Shown here in pieces: positions 43,595-55,065 of a stretch of DNA of 64,000 nucleotides. A model generated the notes under the pieces. The model did no database searches, had not been told where the DNA came from, and worked only from the letters and a program-made list of their open reading frames with translations. Origin of the DNA: Hexactinellida sp. DTS-2022. Lineage: Eukaryota; Porifera; Hexactinellida. The translations under genes were made by a program, and so were the position numbers. Positions within the stretch are counted from its first letter, which is position 1; every line of letters starts with the position of its first letter. Location: assembly GCA_028753945.1 (NCBI GenBank), contig JAPNXP010000014.1:2604001-2668000 (forward strand), given 5' to 3'.

Positions 43595-44084
43595 CAGTGG
43601 AACCTCTATAAGTGGGGGAGCATGGGACGGGGAAAATTCAATTGCCCCCCATTCCCCGGTTATAAAATTCAATTGGAAAAACATTACATATGCTATATTA
43701 TACAAAATATTCATATAACACACACATAATGCACGTTCTAGTTCTTATTTGTATATTATGACAATTTAGTTAAACTGCTGATCTACACTAGGTGATTTCT
43801 TCTAAAAACATCAGAGTAGATCAATTGAAAATATTTTTTCTTTAGAACTTTAGAGTCGATTTATTGGAAATATTGTATTATTTATAAGAATCATGTTAGG
43901 ATTTGTCCATACCCCCATTTATGGAGGTTGTTTTGTATGGAGATAAAAACTCCTTGAAATTTATGGTCCCCCATTCCCCCGCTTATAGAGGTTCATTTGT
44001 ATGGATATAAACGAATATGGTAAAAGATTCCCCACTTATGGAGGTTCCCCATTTATAGAGACCCCACTTATAGAGGTTCCACTG
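43595..44084. mobile_element. pogo-like MITE
   Basis: Inverted ends CAGTGGAACCTCTATAAGTG, flanked by TA (43593-43594, 44085-44086). The TTATAGAGGTTC motif recurs inside. 490 bp. Confidence 0.93.
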
Positions 44085-44154
44085 TAACTAATTACGCAAT
44101 TAAGTATAAATCTGATTAAAATCTGATTCATTCAATCTCACAAAATTCCTACAA

Positions 44155-45566
44155 ATGGCACAAATGATTCCACTATTTCTAGCAGAAGAAGAAGAAAACT
44201 CTTCATCTATGGCACGTCCAAGAATTTTAGGGATATTACTGATCCCTTAGATTGTTATGATGATTTGGAACTTGTTCAACGTTTCCGCTTCTCTAGATCA
44301 TCAATTTCAAGAATCACTGAGTTAATAGCTCATCGTTTAAACTTTACAGATCGTTCCCATGCCGCTCCCCACATTTACAGGTTTGTGTTGCACTTCAGAT
44401 TTTTGCTTCTGGAACGTTCCAGATAATATGTGGAGATGGAGTTAATGTAAGCCAGTCTTCAGCTTCTCGCTATATTCATGATGTTTCACAAGGTTTTCAG
44501 GATATATACAACCAGTATGTTAGTATGCCAAGCTCAGCTGAGAAGGCAGAAGTCAAGAAATTCTTTACGAAATTGCACATTTTCCAGGCGTCCTTGGACT
44601 AGTTGACGGGACACATATACGCATTCAAAAACCATCTGAAAATGAAGTAGATTACGTGAACCGACATTTTTACCACTCAATTAATGTCCAAGTTATATGT
44701 CGATCGGATGGTATATTTAGTGATGTGTTGGCAGTAGCGTAACTAGGTAGGGGCGAAGGGGGCGGCATTTTGACATTTTGTTTACCATTTTTTCTCACAA
44801 TTGCACGAATTACATGCTAATAAATATCTCTTTGAACCATTTCAAGTTAATTTTCCAGGTTTTTTCTTAACGATTGCAGTTGTCACCCGACAACTGGTGG
44901 CAATATATTAGCTGTGTACTTCATTTTTTAAATACACTGTCTCCTGGATGAGTATGATGAGTATATTAGCAAATATTTATGCTTTGTTTGTTTATAAACT
45001 AATTAGTATTTTTTGTTTGTCGGGGGGGGGGGGGGGGGGGGGGCGGAGTTTTTGATGCTTGCCCCCAGCGGCACTTTACCACGTTACGCCACTGTGTGTT
45101 GGCTCGTTTTCCTGGATCTATTAACGATTCTCGCATTTGGAAGCTTTCCCGGGCTGGAATATATGTTGAAAACAACTTATTAATCGGGGAGGACATATTA
45201 GGGGATAGTGGTTACATGCTAAAGCCCTACTTACTGACACCCTATCGACAACCAGCCTCGACTCCCCAATTCAATTATAACTATGCTCATAAGAAAACAC
45301 GTGTTATAATTGAGCAAACATTTGGAAGATGGAAACGTAGATTTCATTGTCTTCATGGCGAACTTCGGATGACTCCAGATAAAGTATGCATGATAATAGT
45401 TGCTTGTGCAGTATTGCATAATATGGCAATTATGTGGAAACAACCTCTATTAGATGACGAATTCTCCAATGTAACTGATCCGAGTGAGCTGTTTGAGGTT
45501 GAGGATACTGGCCATATGGCTGCCAAACATTACCGAGATCAATTCTCCATTCATAATTTCAGCTAA
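44155..45566 (+). pseudogene. Harbinger (HARBI1-like) transposase, split by hAT MITE
   Basis: The ATG at 44155 opens MAQMIPLFLAEEEE. Further blocks: [28 protein letters not shown] with the first catalytic aspartate (about 44595-44635), ARFPGSINDSRIW with the second (45104-45142), and VIIEQTFGRWKRRF with the glutamate (45303-45344). Between the first two blocks sits the hAT MITE 44732-45094, which splits the frame inside its TSD. There is also at least one small frameshift near 44215, so it is inactive. The C-terminal half (45096-45566) is still open. Intact relatives perform cut-and-paste transposition with the Myb-like partner. Confidence 0.9.
44732..45094. mobile_element. hAT MITE in the Harbinger transposase gene
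   Basis: Ends CAGTAGCGTAACTAGGTAG and (other strand) CAGTGGCGTAACGTGGT, exact 8-bp TSD TGTGTTGG (44724-44731, 45095-45102). Contains an uninterrupted run of about 20 G near 45022-45042. 363 bp. Confidence 0.94.
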
Positions 45567-45698
45567 TATTTCAGTAACAGTATTGTATATTGACATATAA
45601 TATTGTTAATACAGTATTATCCGCTTAATAGAGCCACTGTTAATAGATTTCACCGTTTAATTGGGTCAAATTAACCCTGTCCCGAGGTGACTCTAGAG

Positions 45699-46027
45699 CA
45701 GTGGTTCCCAACCTGGGAGGAATTCCTCCCTGGGGAGGAATTTGGCCATCCTCGGGGAGGAATTCCACATAAGTATACTTAGATATATAAATTAAATTTT
45801 CTGGATTACTTTGTCTCACTGAATGAATGATTTAATCACTTGAGTAGTTAAAATACCTAGTAATGATAATATTAACAGTTCTCATGGCAGTATTATTTAT
45901 ACTTCACTTAGTTTTTCAGTTATTTCCAAACCAAAATTCTACATTGTAGTGCTGGGGGGAATTATAGCAAAAATATAGGTTAGGGGGTAATATCCTGACA
46001 TTTTTTGGAAAAGGTTGGGAACCACTG
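45699..46027. mobile_element. hAT MITE between the Harbinger genes
   Basis: Ends CAGTGGTTCCCAACCTGGG and (other strand) CAGTGGTTCCCAACC, exact 8-bp TSD CTCTAGAG (45691-45698, 46028-46035). GGGGAGGAATT repeats inside. Just upstream, 45612-45690 is a one-ended pogo-like fragment starting CAGTATTATCCGCTTAATAG. 329 bp. Confidence 0.93.
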
Positions 46028-47720
46028 CTCTAGAGTCTAAAGGCATTTGAATTAAGTTAGGGATGTAATGCAACATGGCATAATATGTATGGAATGCTAT
46101 TGTATTAGCTTGCTTTATTCTTTTAACTTTAAAAAGAATATTCTCTTTGAAGTTCCTGCGATTTGCGTGCTTGAGAAATATCGTCGAGTACAACTGCATC
46201 GGTTGTTGTTATTGCAAAGTATAAATTAAAGTGAATATTTGAACTCAGCTAAAGAAAATGGAAAAACCTCGAAAAAGTAACTGGTCCAAAGAGGAAGAGT
46301 ATACACTCATTGACGCAATTCAATCCTCTGGTGATTTACTCAGAGGTACTGGGCACTGCGCTGACCTCAATAGGAAGAAGAAATCACTGTGGAGTGATAT
46401 GGTAGGAAAGGTTAACTCGATCCATGGCAACAATAGAGATGTTAAAGACTTGAAGAAAAAATGGAATAATTTCAAGGGAGCTGCAAAGTCTCATGTGGCT
46501 AGTGGTCGTCGAGAATCAAGACAGACAGGAGGAGGACCAAATGCAGTTGGATAGATAAATGACGAGGATATAATTATCCCTTTCTGCTGACAAAGACTTG
46601 TCAACCACTGCAACGGAGAGGGTAACTGATATGCTAGAGGGTACACCAGCATTTAGTGGAATTACGGGTAGTGTTTTGACGAAAATGGCCCCCCCTACGA
46701 AAATGATCCGGGGAGACCATTTTCGTCAAATTTAACGAAAATGGCCCCCCCCCCTAATGCTTTTAGATAAATTTATGTTACATCATTGTGGTATGAAATC
46801 CTAGTAGTGCATAGTTCTTTTTCCCATTTATTGTATAATAAATTTATGTTATACTTATTGTGGTATGAAAGCCTACAAGTTTATAGTTCTGTTTTGACAT
46901 ATTTGTTCCTGATACAAATTGGTTATTTAACAAATTAGTTACGGCCTAAATTTAGTGTAAATCATTTCTATGGGTTTGTCTATTCCATAGCAAATTAGTT
47001 CCGGCTAAATTTAGAGCAGTAATCACACTTAGACGGTTTCCATATGCTCACTTAATTAAGTACCACTTCTTCAAACCTAATGTCAAAAATAAGTAGTAGA
47101 TAAAATACAAATATATTTTTTATGCAAATTATTGCAAATAGGGGTTAGAACCGGATATAATTATGAAATTGAATCCGGAAATTTTTTCAAAATGCCAGGG
47201 TTCAATACTTCATTGGATAATAGTTTTTCTATTTTAATTAATTGACATGACAACAGTTAGAATACTGAAACAACCCAGCAAAGCGGTCTCGTTTACTCAT
47301 TGTATTATTATTAGTTGTTTCAACTTAACAGCAAACATTGCACCCACCCAATATACATTATTGACAATGATATGTAACTGGATATGTTACTGATATACGT
47401 ACTATACTAATAATAGTGACTAAATTATGTTAATCTTTGATGATGAGAATAAATCTCGCCCCAATAATTTCTGAAATCGCCGCCTATGCTTATTTACCTA
47501 TTTTTCAAATTTTTGTCAAAGACAACAACAAATATGAATTTCCAGATTCTAAATTCGAAATCATCATACTTGTTACCTATTAAACCCGTTGGAACTTGGA
47601 AGCTGCCTGCCTCTATGTGCATTTCGAATTTATAAACTTTTTTATTATTTTGTAACAGCAACAATAAATAGTGGACTCCCCAGTTATAACGAAAACGGAT
47701 ATAACGAGAGATAATGAATA

Positions 47721-47914
47721 CAGTCAGGTCTGCTTATTATGAACAAGATTTCGTTTGCTTAATATGAAGATTTTTTATTATGAACAAATCCTACGGTCCC
47801 AATTTAACAACTTACATAGGGTTTGTATTAAGTGGAGTTCGCTTATTATGAAGTCTCTCTATTATGAACACAATTTTTGGTCCCTTAAATGTTCATAATA
47901 AAAGAACCTGACTG
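47721..47914. mobile_element. pogo-like MITE, TTATTATGAAC family, copy 2
   Basis: Ends CAGTCAGGTCTGCTTATTAT and (other strand) CAGTCAGGTTCTTTTATTAT, flanked by TA. 194 bp, identical in length and nearly in sequence to 17568-17761. Inserted in Ginger. Confidence 0.94.
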
Positions 47915-47993
47915 TATAATGAAAATAGTTCTTAGTTCCATATACGTAATACTACAGTTTGACGTTTCAATTTATTGAATAATAAAGAAATGA

Positions 47994-48944
47994 TTATAAA
48001 CAATTATTTTTTGTTATATTTGTAAGAAGATGAATAATAATATTTACGCGGCCTATAAAGTTCATCTCTCTATTTTCAAGTTTGTTTAATTTTGGCCTTT
48101 CCATCCCATCATACGAGTACCAAATACCCTCATGTCTAACTCTCATGCAAAAATGTATTCCCATGTGGATAGTAAAGCCGAGTAGTGAGTAGTGCAACGC
48201 ATTATCTTTATGTGGGATCGAAATCGTGCCATTGGGCATGTATTAACAAATTCAATTCCATGAATATAGCCACCCCAAGTAACACACAAATCCTCCAGGG
48301 AGTTGTTCGATGGAAAAGGTGCGTTAACAAAAAGTTGCGGCTGGGTTAACTCCTTTTCAGGTTGAGGACCGTTTATCATCATTTCAGACAAAACTGGGTA
48401 TAGAACCTTTGTAGTGTAATCCATGCTTTTTTGTTGCCAATGTGTCGTAAATTCAAAATCATCTTTAGTATATTGGAGCACGGGTATCTTGATTTCAAAG
48501 CTCTCTAAGTACCATTGTATTAGTATTTCAGTCATCTCCTGACTAATGTCAAAATCCATCAAACTCGTTTCAGGTATTTTAGTAGGTGGAAAATGTTCGT
48601 CTCCAATCGAATAGTTTCCTAAAGGAAAAATGAAGTCTTTTATCAAGTTCTCGATGGAATTCGTTGAGTGGAATATTAGTCTTAATGGATTTTATTATTC
48701 GATCTTTCATTGAATTGAGAAATTCGATTACTTCTTCTCGTGATTTACTTGTCACATTGGTTTCAAACGTTGACTCTTCGGCTCCAGTAAAAGGAGACGA
48801 TGGGATCATGATATCTTCATCTGATATTTCTTGTTGGATTTTATGATCGTCTGTTTTGGTATCCAAACGGTGATATTTGCTTAGTGGTACATCTGTGTTT
48901 GTTTTAGGTGGTATTCTGTAAAGTTTAACTTTTGATCTCATCAC
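47994..48944 (-). pseudogene. Ginger C-terminal coding region, protease-like motifs
   Basis: Downstream of the integrase on the minus strand, open stretches run 48579-48944, 48143-48646 and 47994-48239 in changing frames. A WGGYIHGIEFVNTC box and, further on, GIHFCMRVRHEGIWYSYDGM resemble the cysteine and histidine boxes of ubiquitin-protease-like cysteine peptidases; Ginger1 elements are known to carry extra cysteine-peptidase domains. The spacing here is shorter than in a working enzyme. Assignment is tentative. Confidence 0.5.
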
Positions 48945-48962
48945 ACGTCGAGTAGATTTATT

Positions 48963-50470
48963 TCAAAGAATCTGAACATTAGTACGATTCGCTTTAATCA
49001 CAGGGTATGGACCGATCCATTTGTCCTGTAACTTTCCTCCCTTTTTACCCCGATAAACATTTTCAATCAATACATTATCTCCGATCTCAAGTCTAGCGGA
49101 TGCGACTGGGTTTAACTTCTTGTCAAACTGCTGTTTTATAAGTTTTTGAGAGTGCAATAGCTGTTCTCCAGCTTTTTGGCTATTCGACTCTTGGGCTTCG
49201 CACATGAAATCAATTAAGTCTTCAACCTGGTCCTCTCCAGCCCACTGATCTAAGGAAGTTTCTTCGGGGTACTGATATGCCTGGTTTTGTGCTTGTATAG
49301 GTAGTCGAGGCTTTCTGGATCCATGCATCAACTCAAAAGCTGAGAAATTAGTTGTTGCTCGTGGTCTAATATTGATAGAGAACGTAATCTCTTCTAGGAA
49401 AAGAGACCAGTTTTCATTCTTTTCGTTTAATGACTTTACTAGAGCTTGTTTGATGGCCTTGTGAGACGACTCAACTAATCCATTTGTCTGAGGATGGTAT
49501 GGAGTTGAAAAGATTAACTTGGAGTCATAAGTTTTGTGCAGTGCTTGGCATATTTTATTCGTGAATTCAGTTCCATTATCAGGTATTATTCGAATTGGGG
49601 CTCCCTGTCTACAGTATATCGAGTACAATCCTCTTGCAACTTCCGTGGCTTCTTTAGAAATGAGTGGACGGGTTTCTATCCACCTGGTAAAATGATCGAT
49701 CATTGTCAAAATATATTTGTAGCTATTTGATTCGATAAGCGGACCTGTTAAGTCCATTCCCACACGATACCATACTTTAGTAATGATTGGTAACGGTTTC
49801 AAAGGAGTAGTAGGACTTTTCAAGCTCGATTGATTTTTTTGACAGCGAACACATGTAGTAACATACGTTTCGATATCTTTGTACATGCTAGGCCAATAAT
49901 AACGGTCTTTAGCTATGTTACACGAGTATCTAGCACATTGGTGTCCAGCAGTGCTCGACAAAATGAAATTTTGATGGTGGCTAATTAAGCCACCACCTCA
50001 CTTTTTCTGGTTGCTAAAGAATAAACAACGACCGATTTAACAAACCACTGATGACTTAACAAAGTTCTGATGCCGTAAAACAACACTAATATTAGTCACA
50101 AATTATGACACGAAAAATATAATCTACACAAAGTAAAATAATCCACAATTTATGGTAGATTAGTTAAGCCACCAAAGGCAAAATTTGGTGGCTTATATAA
50201 GATTTTTGGTGGCTAACGCCACCAAACCACCTAATTTGTCAAGCACTGGTGTCCAGATTTATCATGAACTTCTTTGAAAATGTCCTCTATGTCACTGCGT
50301 CTAATAACTAATAACTGACATCCTACTAAGGATCTGAAAAGTTTTCCTGCTACAAGTTCGTATCTAGCAGCTTTCTTGCGAATCATTCTTTTCTGTTCTT
50401 TAGTAGAAGGATTCGGGTATGATTTTGAAAGTAGATAATTTGAAATTGATTCATAGTCGATGGAATTCAT
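48963..50470 (-). pseudogene. Ginger integrase-type transposase, split by hAT MITE
   Basis: The N-terminal piece (50249-50470) includes HDKSGHQC, part of the H2C2 zinc-binding module. It is separated by the hAT MITE 49949-50248 from the main piece (48963-49948), which opens with the rest of that module (YYWPSMYKDIETYVTTCVRC). The rve/DDE core follows: GMDLTGP, IRIIPDNGTEFTN and YHPQTNGLVESSHK hold the D, D and E. A C-terminal basic domain includes DKWIGPYPVI. The core is uninterrupted. No gag, protease or reverse transcriptase sequence is present around it, which argues against a retroelement. Confidence 0.9.
49949..50248. mobile_element. hAT MITE in the Ginger transposase gene
   Basis: Ends CAGTGCTCGACAAAAT and (other strand) CAGTGCTTGACAAATT, exact 8-bp TSD GTGTCCAG (49941-49948, 50249-50256). 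GGTGGCTTA-type motifs near both ends. 300 bp. Confidence 0.95.
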
Positions 50471-51385
50471 GGTGATTTGTAAAAGATTCCTAAATGCACT
50501 GTGTTTATTTAGCTATTAGCAAAGCTTTTATGCATGCTGTAATCAACAAGAGTCTACTAACTCCATTTAGTTACTTACGAACAATACATATTCTATAATA
50601 TTCAATAAAATGAAACGTAAATGTGTATTACGTATATGGAATTAAGAACTATGCACTACTAGGATTTCATACCACAATGATGTAACATAAATTTATTCTG
50701 ATAAATGGTTAAAAGCATTAGGGGGGACCATTTTCGTAGATGGGCCATTTTCGTTAAATTTGACGAAAATGGTCCCACCGGACCATTTTCGCAGGGGGGC
50801 CATTTTCGTCAAAACAGTAGTATAGACTTGTTCGAAGGACCATCAAATTCCCTACCTGAAGAACTTGTCATTGAATCAAGTTCCATGATCCTCGACGCAC
50901 CAGAAGTACTTGTAAACAATAGTTCTGCTGTTGGAATACGTACCCGCAAACGTAAGAGGAGCGCCGAAAAATCTTCAGTGAGGTCATTATCAGCCTCTGA
51001 TCTACTTCCTCTACAGCAAGAGTTCTCTGCAAACAAATGGAGGTTTTCTCAGCACAATTAGCCTTAATAGAGGAGGAGAGGGAATACTATCGGCTGAAAA
51101 AACAGAAACTTTTAGAAAAAAACAACTAAAGTAATAATTGTTGAAAATAGAATAATAAACTTCCCCAAAAGTAAAGCAAGTACTACTAGATATATAATAC
51201 AATGTTCTAATTAAACACCAACGTCTCAGGGTCAATAAAATAAAATTCTTATAAGTTAAGTCAACTTAGTAGGTTACTTAAGTTTTGTACTTAAGTATGT
51301 ACTTAAGTATGTACTTAAGTACACACTTAAATCTTAGTGAATACCAATCTTAGTGAATACGACTTAAGTACGTACTTAGTACTTA

Positions 51386-52702
51386 ACGTACATATCGAGT
51401 CACTTTTCTGCTTAACAGATTAGGAATAAATTCTGAATAATTAATTTATTGAATATTATTCAACGAATTAGTCAGCTTCTATGCTGATTAATGGATCCAA
51501 CTTAAAGGGTCAAATTCAACATACTCCAGTTATGCCTCACTCTATCACAGTTGATTTGATTTAACTACAAAGAAAAAAATCATCTCTAGTTTCAAGATTA
51601 TTTAAATTTATAACCACCACTTCCTTTGTGAATTGCAATAAATGCTCATACTCAAACAAGATCTAAAAAGTTTGTCACACAATTGTGTCAGTTTGTAAAA
51701 TGTGGGCTAGGTTCAGAACCTACAAGTTGATAACCATTGGCCACTGCTATTTATGTATATACAATAAATATATAATGGTGTCCTAGTCAACTACGTCATG
51801 GGGTTTTACCATAGGTGCTCTAAATTCCCTAAATAACATTCCTTCATTTTCTAATGCTACTACATCCCTTCATAGCACAAAGATAAGATTATTAAGTTCT
51901 CCAGCAGTCCAAGTGAATAACAGAATAGAAATGTACTTAAATTAACCTCAAGCAATAAACAAATAAGTTTAAATTGCTTGAAGATTACACAACACTACCA
52001 GTTGTACTCAATTTTATCTCTAGCCCTTTATCCTAAAAAGTATCTTTTAGCCTGGGTTTAAACAGTTGAGGGTAACTGTCTACCTGTCCATCCAGAAGAC
52101 ACACAGGCGCACAGACAAAGCAATAAAATGTCCATTAATCCCGTTTTTGTCAACGTAATATCGAGAGCGCTGCAATGCATCTACTTTTTTGGTTTGCAAT
52201 TAATCGACAATTTCTCTTTCTTATTTCAAGAAGTCAAAATGTGAATTATGTCTTCTGGTATTATCAGAACATAAACTTCTCGAAATCACAGAGCCCAAAA
52301 AAGCAATTACGTTTTGATATCACTACTTGACAGAAGTTCTCTTAATGGTCATCTGAAATCTTACTCGAGGCTATTATTTCTCTTTGGAATATATTCGTAA
52401 AATCGAGCAAAACGATCATTAATGCAAACACTAATAGCTGGGCCCTCTCGCAGGATTCTCATCCAACTGGTTAACGATTTAATCTAAGAAATTCAAAGTG
52501 AATCATGGAGAGAGGTGTGTGTATAATATGTAAAGCGCTAGCTTGGGAAGTATTGTGAAAGGAATTTATATCTACTACCAATTGCATTTTATCTAATAAG
52601 GTAATTAATGTAAATTCCCAAATAACATCATGAAGTGAAGAGAAACGTAAATTAAAGAATCTTAAAGTACAATTAAACTTTGCGTTATGTTTCATTAAAC
52701 TA
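51386..52702. other. No recognised gene
   Basis: AT-rich. No frame, terminal repeat or RNA gene recognised; the minus frame at 52471-52713 runs into the next hAT element. Confidence 0.4.
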
Positions 52703-53104
52703 ATTATAATCAAGGTTGAAACCGAATACTGATATATTTGGTTGAACCGAATATTATTTGCCGAATAGTTGATATTTGGTTGCCAACCTGATATATATCA
52801 CAATTCGATATTCGGTCTCCCGACCGAATATTATCAGTATTTGTATTCGGTTGCCGTAACCGAATATTACTGTATTTGGATTCGGTTGACTTAACCGAGT
52901 ATTATTAGTGTTCGTAATCTACAATGTATTATAAAGCCATTAGTAAATGAGCCTAAATCACAAATTAATGTCACGGTATGGTAGAAGATTCCAATTTTTC
53001 GCGGTCCTAATTAATTTATTTCCTAAATAATATTCCAAAAGGAGCGTCTCGCGCTCATGGATAATTCTCAGGTATTCGATTGACGTAGGCAAATATTATC
53101 AGTA

Positions 53105-54023
53105 CAGGTATCCCTCTTTTTACGCGGTAGATGCGTTCCTTGAAAAGCGCGCGTAAAAAGAAATCGCGTAAAAAAAACGTTCTACAGTAGAGCCTCTGAA
53201 CAACGGACACCTTGGGACCGGAACCGTTGTCCGTTATTTAGAGGTCGTCCGCTATTTAGAGGTTGCTTTTCTATTAGACATATGCTAAATAGATAAATAC
53301 GTGCCACGAGGGTTGTCCGTTATTTAGAGGTCCGCTATTTGGAGTGTCCGTTATGGGAGGCTCCACTGTATTCTCATAGTAACACATATTAAACCAATAG
53401 ATGCGTTTCCAAATATTATCAACATCGAATAAAATTTTAAATACCTAGTGTTTAAACACTCAAACCTCCAACATCCGGACCTCTCAGATAGCCAAGGTTT
53501 CCGTGTGTATGTTAATCCCATAGGATTTCCAATATGGGATTTGAATGGAAAGTATTTTAACCTATGGGAATCCTGATAGAAACCAACTTGTGATAATACT
53601 TGGGAATTCCCACAGAAAGGGAATTGTGTTGTGAAGGGAATTAAAATTCCCTTCACACCGGAACCCTACACCTTCGGGTACCTCCCACAACCGGGTATCT
53701 TTAGTGTGTATAGTGAAGCAAATATGTATACATTTTACCAAAAATATATTTGAATGAATTAACTTTATGACAAATACATATCCCTAACTATCTACTATCC
53801 TTAAATAATCATTTTTTGTTTTTTTGGAAATGTAGAACCGCTTTGTTACCACTAAGTCTTAAAAAATATCTAAAATCTCCATAAAAAAGAGAATTAATTG
53901 TATGAAATCATAGATAAACCGCGTAAAACGAGTTGAGGATCGCGTAAAAAGTTTTGGTTATAAAAAATTGCCCGCGTAAAACGAAACGCGTAAAAGAAAA
54001 CCGCGTAAAACGAGGTATTACTG
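53105..54023. mobile_element. pogo-like element, nested
   Basis: Ends CAGGTATCCCTCTTTTTACG and (other strand) CAGTAATACCTCGTTTTACG, flanked by TA (53103-53104, 54024-54025). CGCGTAAAA motifs repeat near both ends. A CACTCAAACCTCCAACATCC stretch at about 53458 suggests a further, unresolved insertion of the 22193-type MITE. Confidence 0.88.
53185..53368. mobile_element. pogo-like MITE, GAACAACGGAC family, copy 2
   Basis: Ends CAGTAGAGCCTCTGAACAAC and (other strand) CAGTGGAGCCTCCCATAACG, TA both sides. 184 bp, nearly identical to 27079-27265 except for a small internal deletion. Innermost of three nested elements. Confidence 0.94.
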
Positions 54024-54224
54024 TATTCGTATTCGGTTGACATAACCGAATATTATCAGTATTCGTATTCGGTAACTCAACTAAATATCAGTATTCGTAT
54101 TCGGTAGGGCAACTATTCATGAATATTGATATTCGGTTCAAGCGGTTTCAACCTTGATTATAATGAATAAAATTCAGTTATTTTCTTTATTAGTAAGAGA
54201 TTAAATGATTTATATTGTATCAGG

Positions 54225-55065
54225 GACTTCTTTAATATAGGGACTGTAAACTTCGTTTTACGGTAAAATTAGCGTAGGCCTAAACAGTATTGTTACTTAT
54301 TGATACCCCTTAATCCGCTAATGCTAGACACAGGAAATGTATTATTGTCGTATAGGAAGTCATATTTTGGGAGTCCAACGGTCATATTGGTTTATCGAAA
54401 ATATTTCCAACGGTCATATTGGTTTATCGAAAATATTTTTTTACTAAAATCGGTCTAGAACTAAATCTTTTGGAATTTTTTTAAAAAATATTAACCCCTA
54501 TTATGACGAAATTTTTCAAAAAATCACTAAAACGGACAAAGTGAGTTTGCGCCAACATTCGCTCAGAAGTTTATATACCAGACATCATGTTAAATCCTCT
54601 TCTATAGTATAGTTTATGAGTAGATCTGTGATTTGTCGGGTTGTATAAGCTTTTCGACGCATTCTTCACATTTTATGACCTAATCGTGACTAAATTCCAT
54701 GAGAATCCAAGAAAAGAGGCGCTTTTTGCCCGAATTTTTTTTTAAACATAAAAAAAAAATACTTCTAAATTTGATAGAGCTTATACAACCCGACAAATCA
54801 CAGATCTATTCATGAACTATACTATAGAATAACATTCAACTTGATATCTTGTATATACACTTCTGTGGGAATGTTGGCGCAAACCCTCTAGGGTATAGGA
54901 ATTTAACATTAGCGAAATCTAAAAAATCAAAAATCAAAAAAAGTATTTGTCAAATCGAAATTTCAATGGTTGTTTCATCATATACTATGTATAAGTGTTC
55001 TACAGTAAAACAATGGACAAACTGAGACCATAATTTTTTGCTGAAATTGATTAGCCATATATGGA
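54225..55065 (+). repeat. Dispersed repeat pair: copy of 1-224 joined to copy of 42230-42840
   Basis: 54225-54430 starts CAGGGACTTCTTTAATATAG and matches 1-224 inverted. 54370-54440 doubles a 32-bp piece (CCAACGGTCATATTGG...). From about 54460 it matches 42230-42840 inverted, including the CTGTGATTTGTCGGGTTGTA inverted pair. No partner terminus or TSD found. Confidence 0.65.

Larger units (their letters stand above)
46672..50816 (-). mobile_element. Ginger DNA transposon
   Basis: Terminal inverted repeats begin TGTTTTGACGAAAATGGCCC and extend, with small gaps, about 150-180 bp (into the GCATAGTTCT stretches near 46815 and 50650). Exact 4-bp TSD GTAG (46668-46671, 50817-50820). TGT...ACA ends, a 4-bp TSD and a gypsy-like integrase without reverse transcriptase are the defining set of Ginger1. 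Contains the pogo-like MITE 47721-47914, a Helitron-like fragment at about 47480-47680, and the hAT MITE 49949-50248. Coding regions are on the minus strand and broken in a few places. Looks fairly young from the near-identical termini. Confidence 0.92.
46258..51129 (+). pseudogene. Harbinger Myb/SANT-like protein, split by Ginger
   Basis: The first part (46258-46554) reads MEKPRKSNWSKEEEYTLIDA, KKKSLWSDMVGKVNS and VKDLKKKWNNFKGAAK: a Myb/SANT-like trihelix domain of the kind that imports and guides Harbinger transposase. It ends in a stop at 46552-46554. The continuation lies beyond the Ginger insertion at 50821-51129: a basic stretch TRKRKRSAEK, then a charged C-terminal helix. Length and gene order fit the second gene of animal Harbinger elements. 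Confidence 0.85.
44100..51385 (+). mobile_element. PIF/Harbinger transposon body with nested insertions
   Basis: Holds the two genes typical of the superfamily: a DDE transposase (44155-45566) and a Myb/SANT-like protein (46258-51129), both on the plus strand. Nested within: hAT 44732-45094, a pogo-like fragment at 45612-45690, hAT 45699-46027, and Ginger 46672-50816. About 51285-51385 carries TTAGTGAATAC and GTACTTAAGTA motifs like those of the Harbinger-like termini at 36031 and 58287, so its 3' end probably lies there. Removing insertions leaves about 2.3 kb. Confidence 0.75.
52711..54156. mobile_element. hAT element with satellite-like interior, two nested MITEs
   Basis: Inverted ends CAAGGTTGAAACCG, exact 8-bp TSD ATTATAAT (52703-52710, 54157-54164). 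Its own DNA consists mainly of an irregular 25-35-bp repeat (ATTCGGTTGACATAACCGAA with TATTATCAGTATTCG). Contains the pogo-like element 53105-54023, which contains 53185-53368. Confidence 0.9.

Noticed and set aside
48963-50470. Reading the integrase as a gypsy-type retroelement
   Set aside because: It sits between DNA-transposon inverted repeats with a 4-bp TSD, and no gag, protease or reverse transcriptase sequence is nearby. Ginger explains it better.
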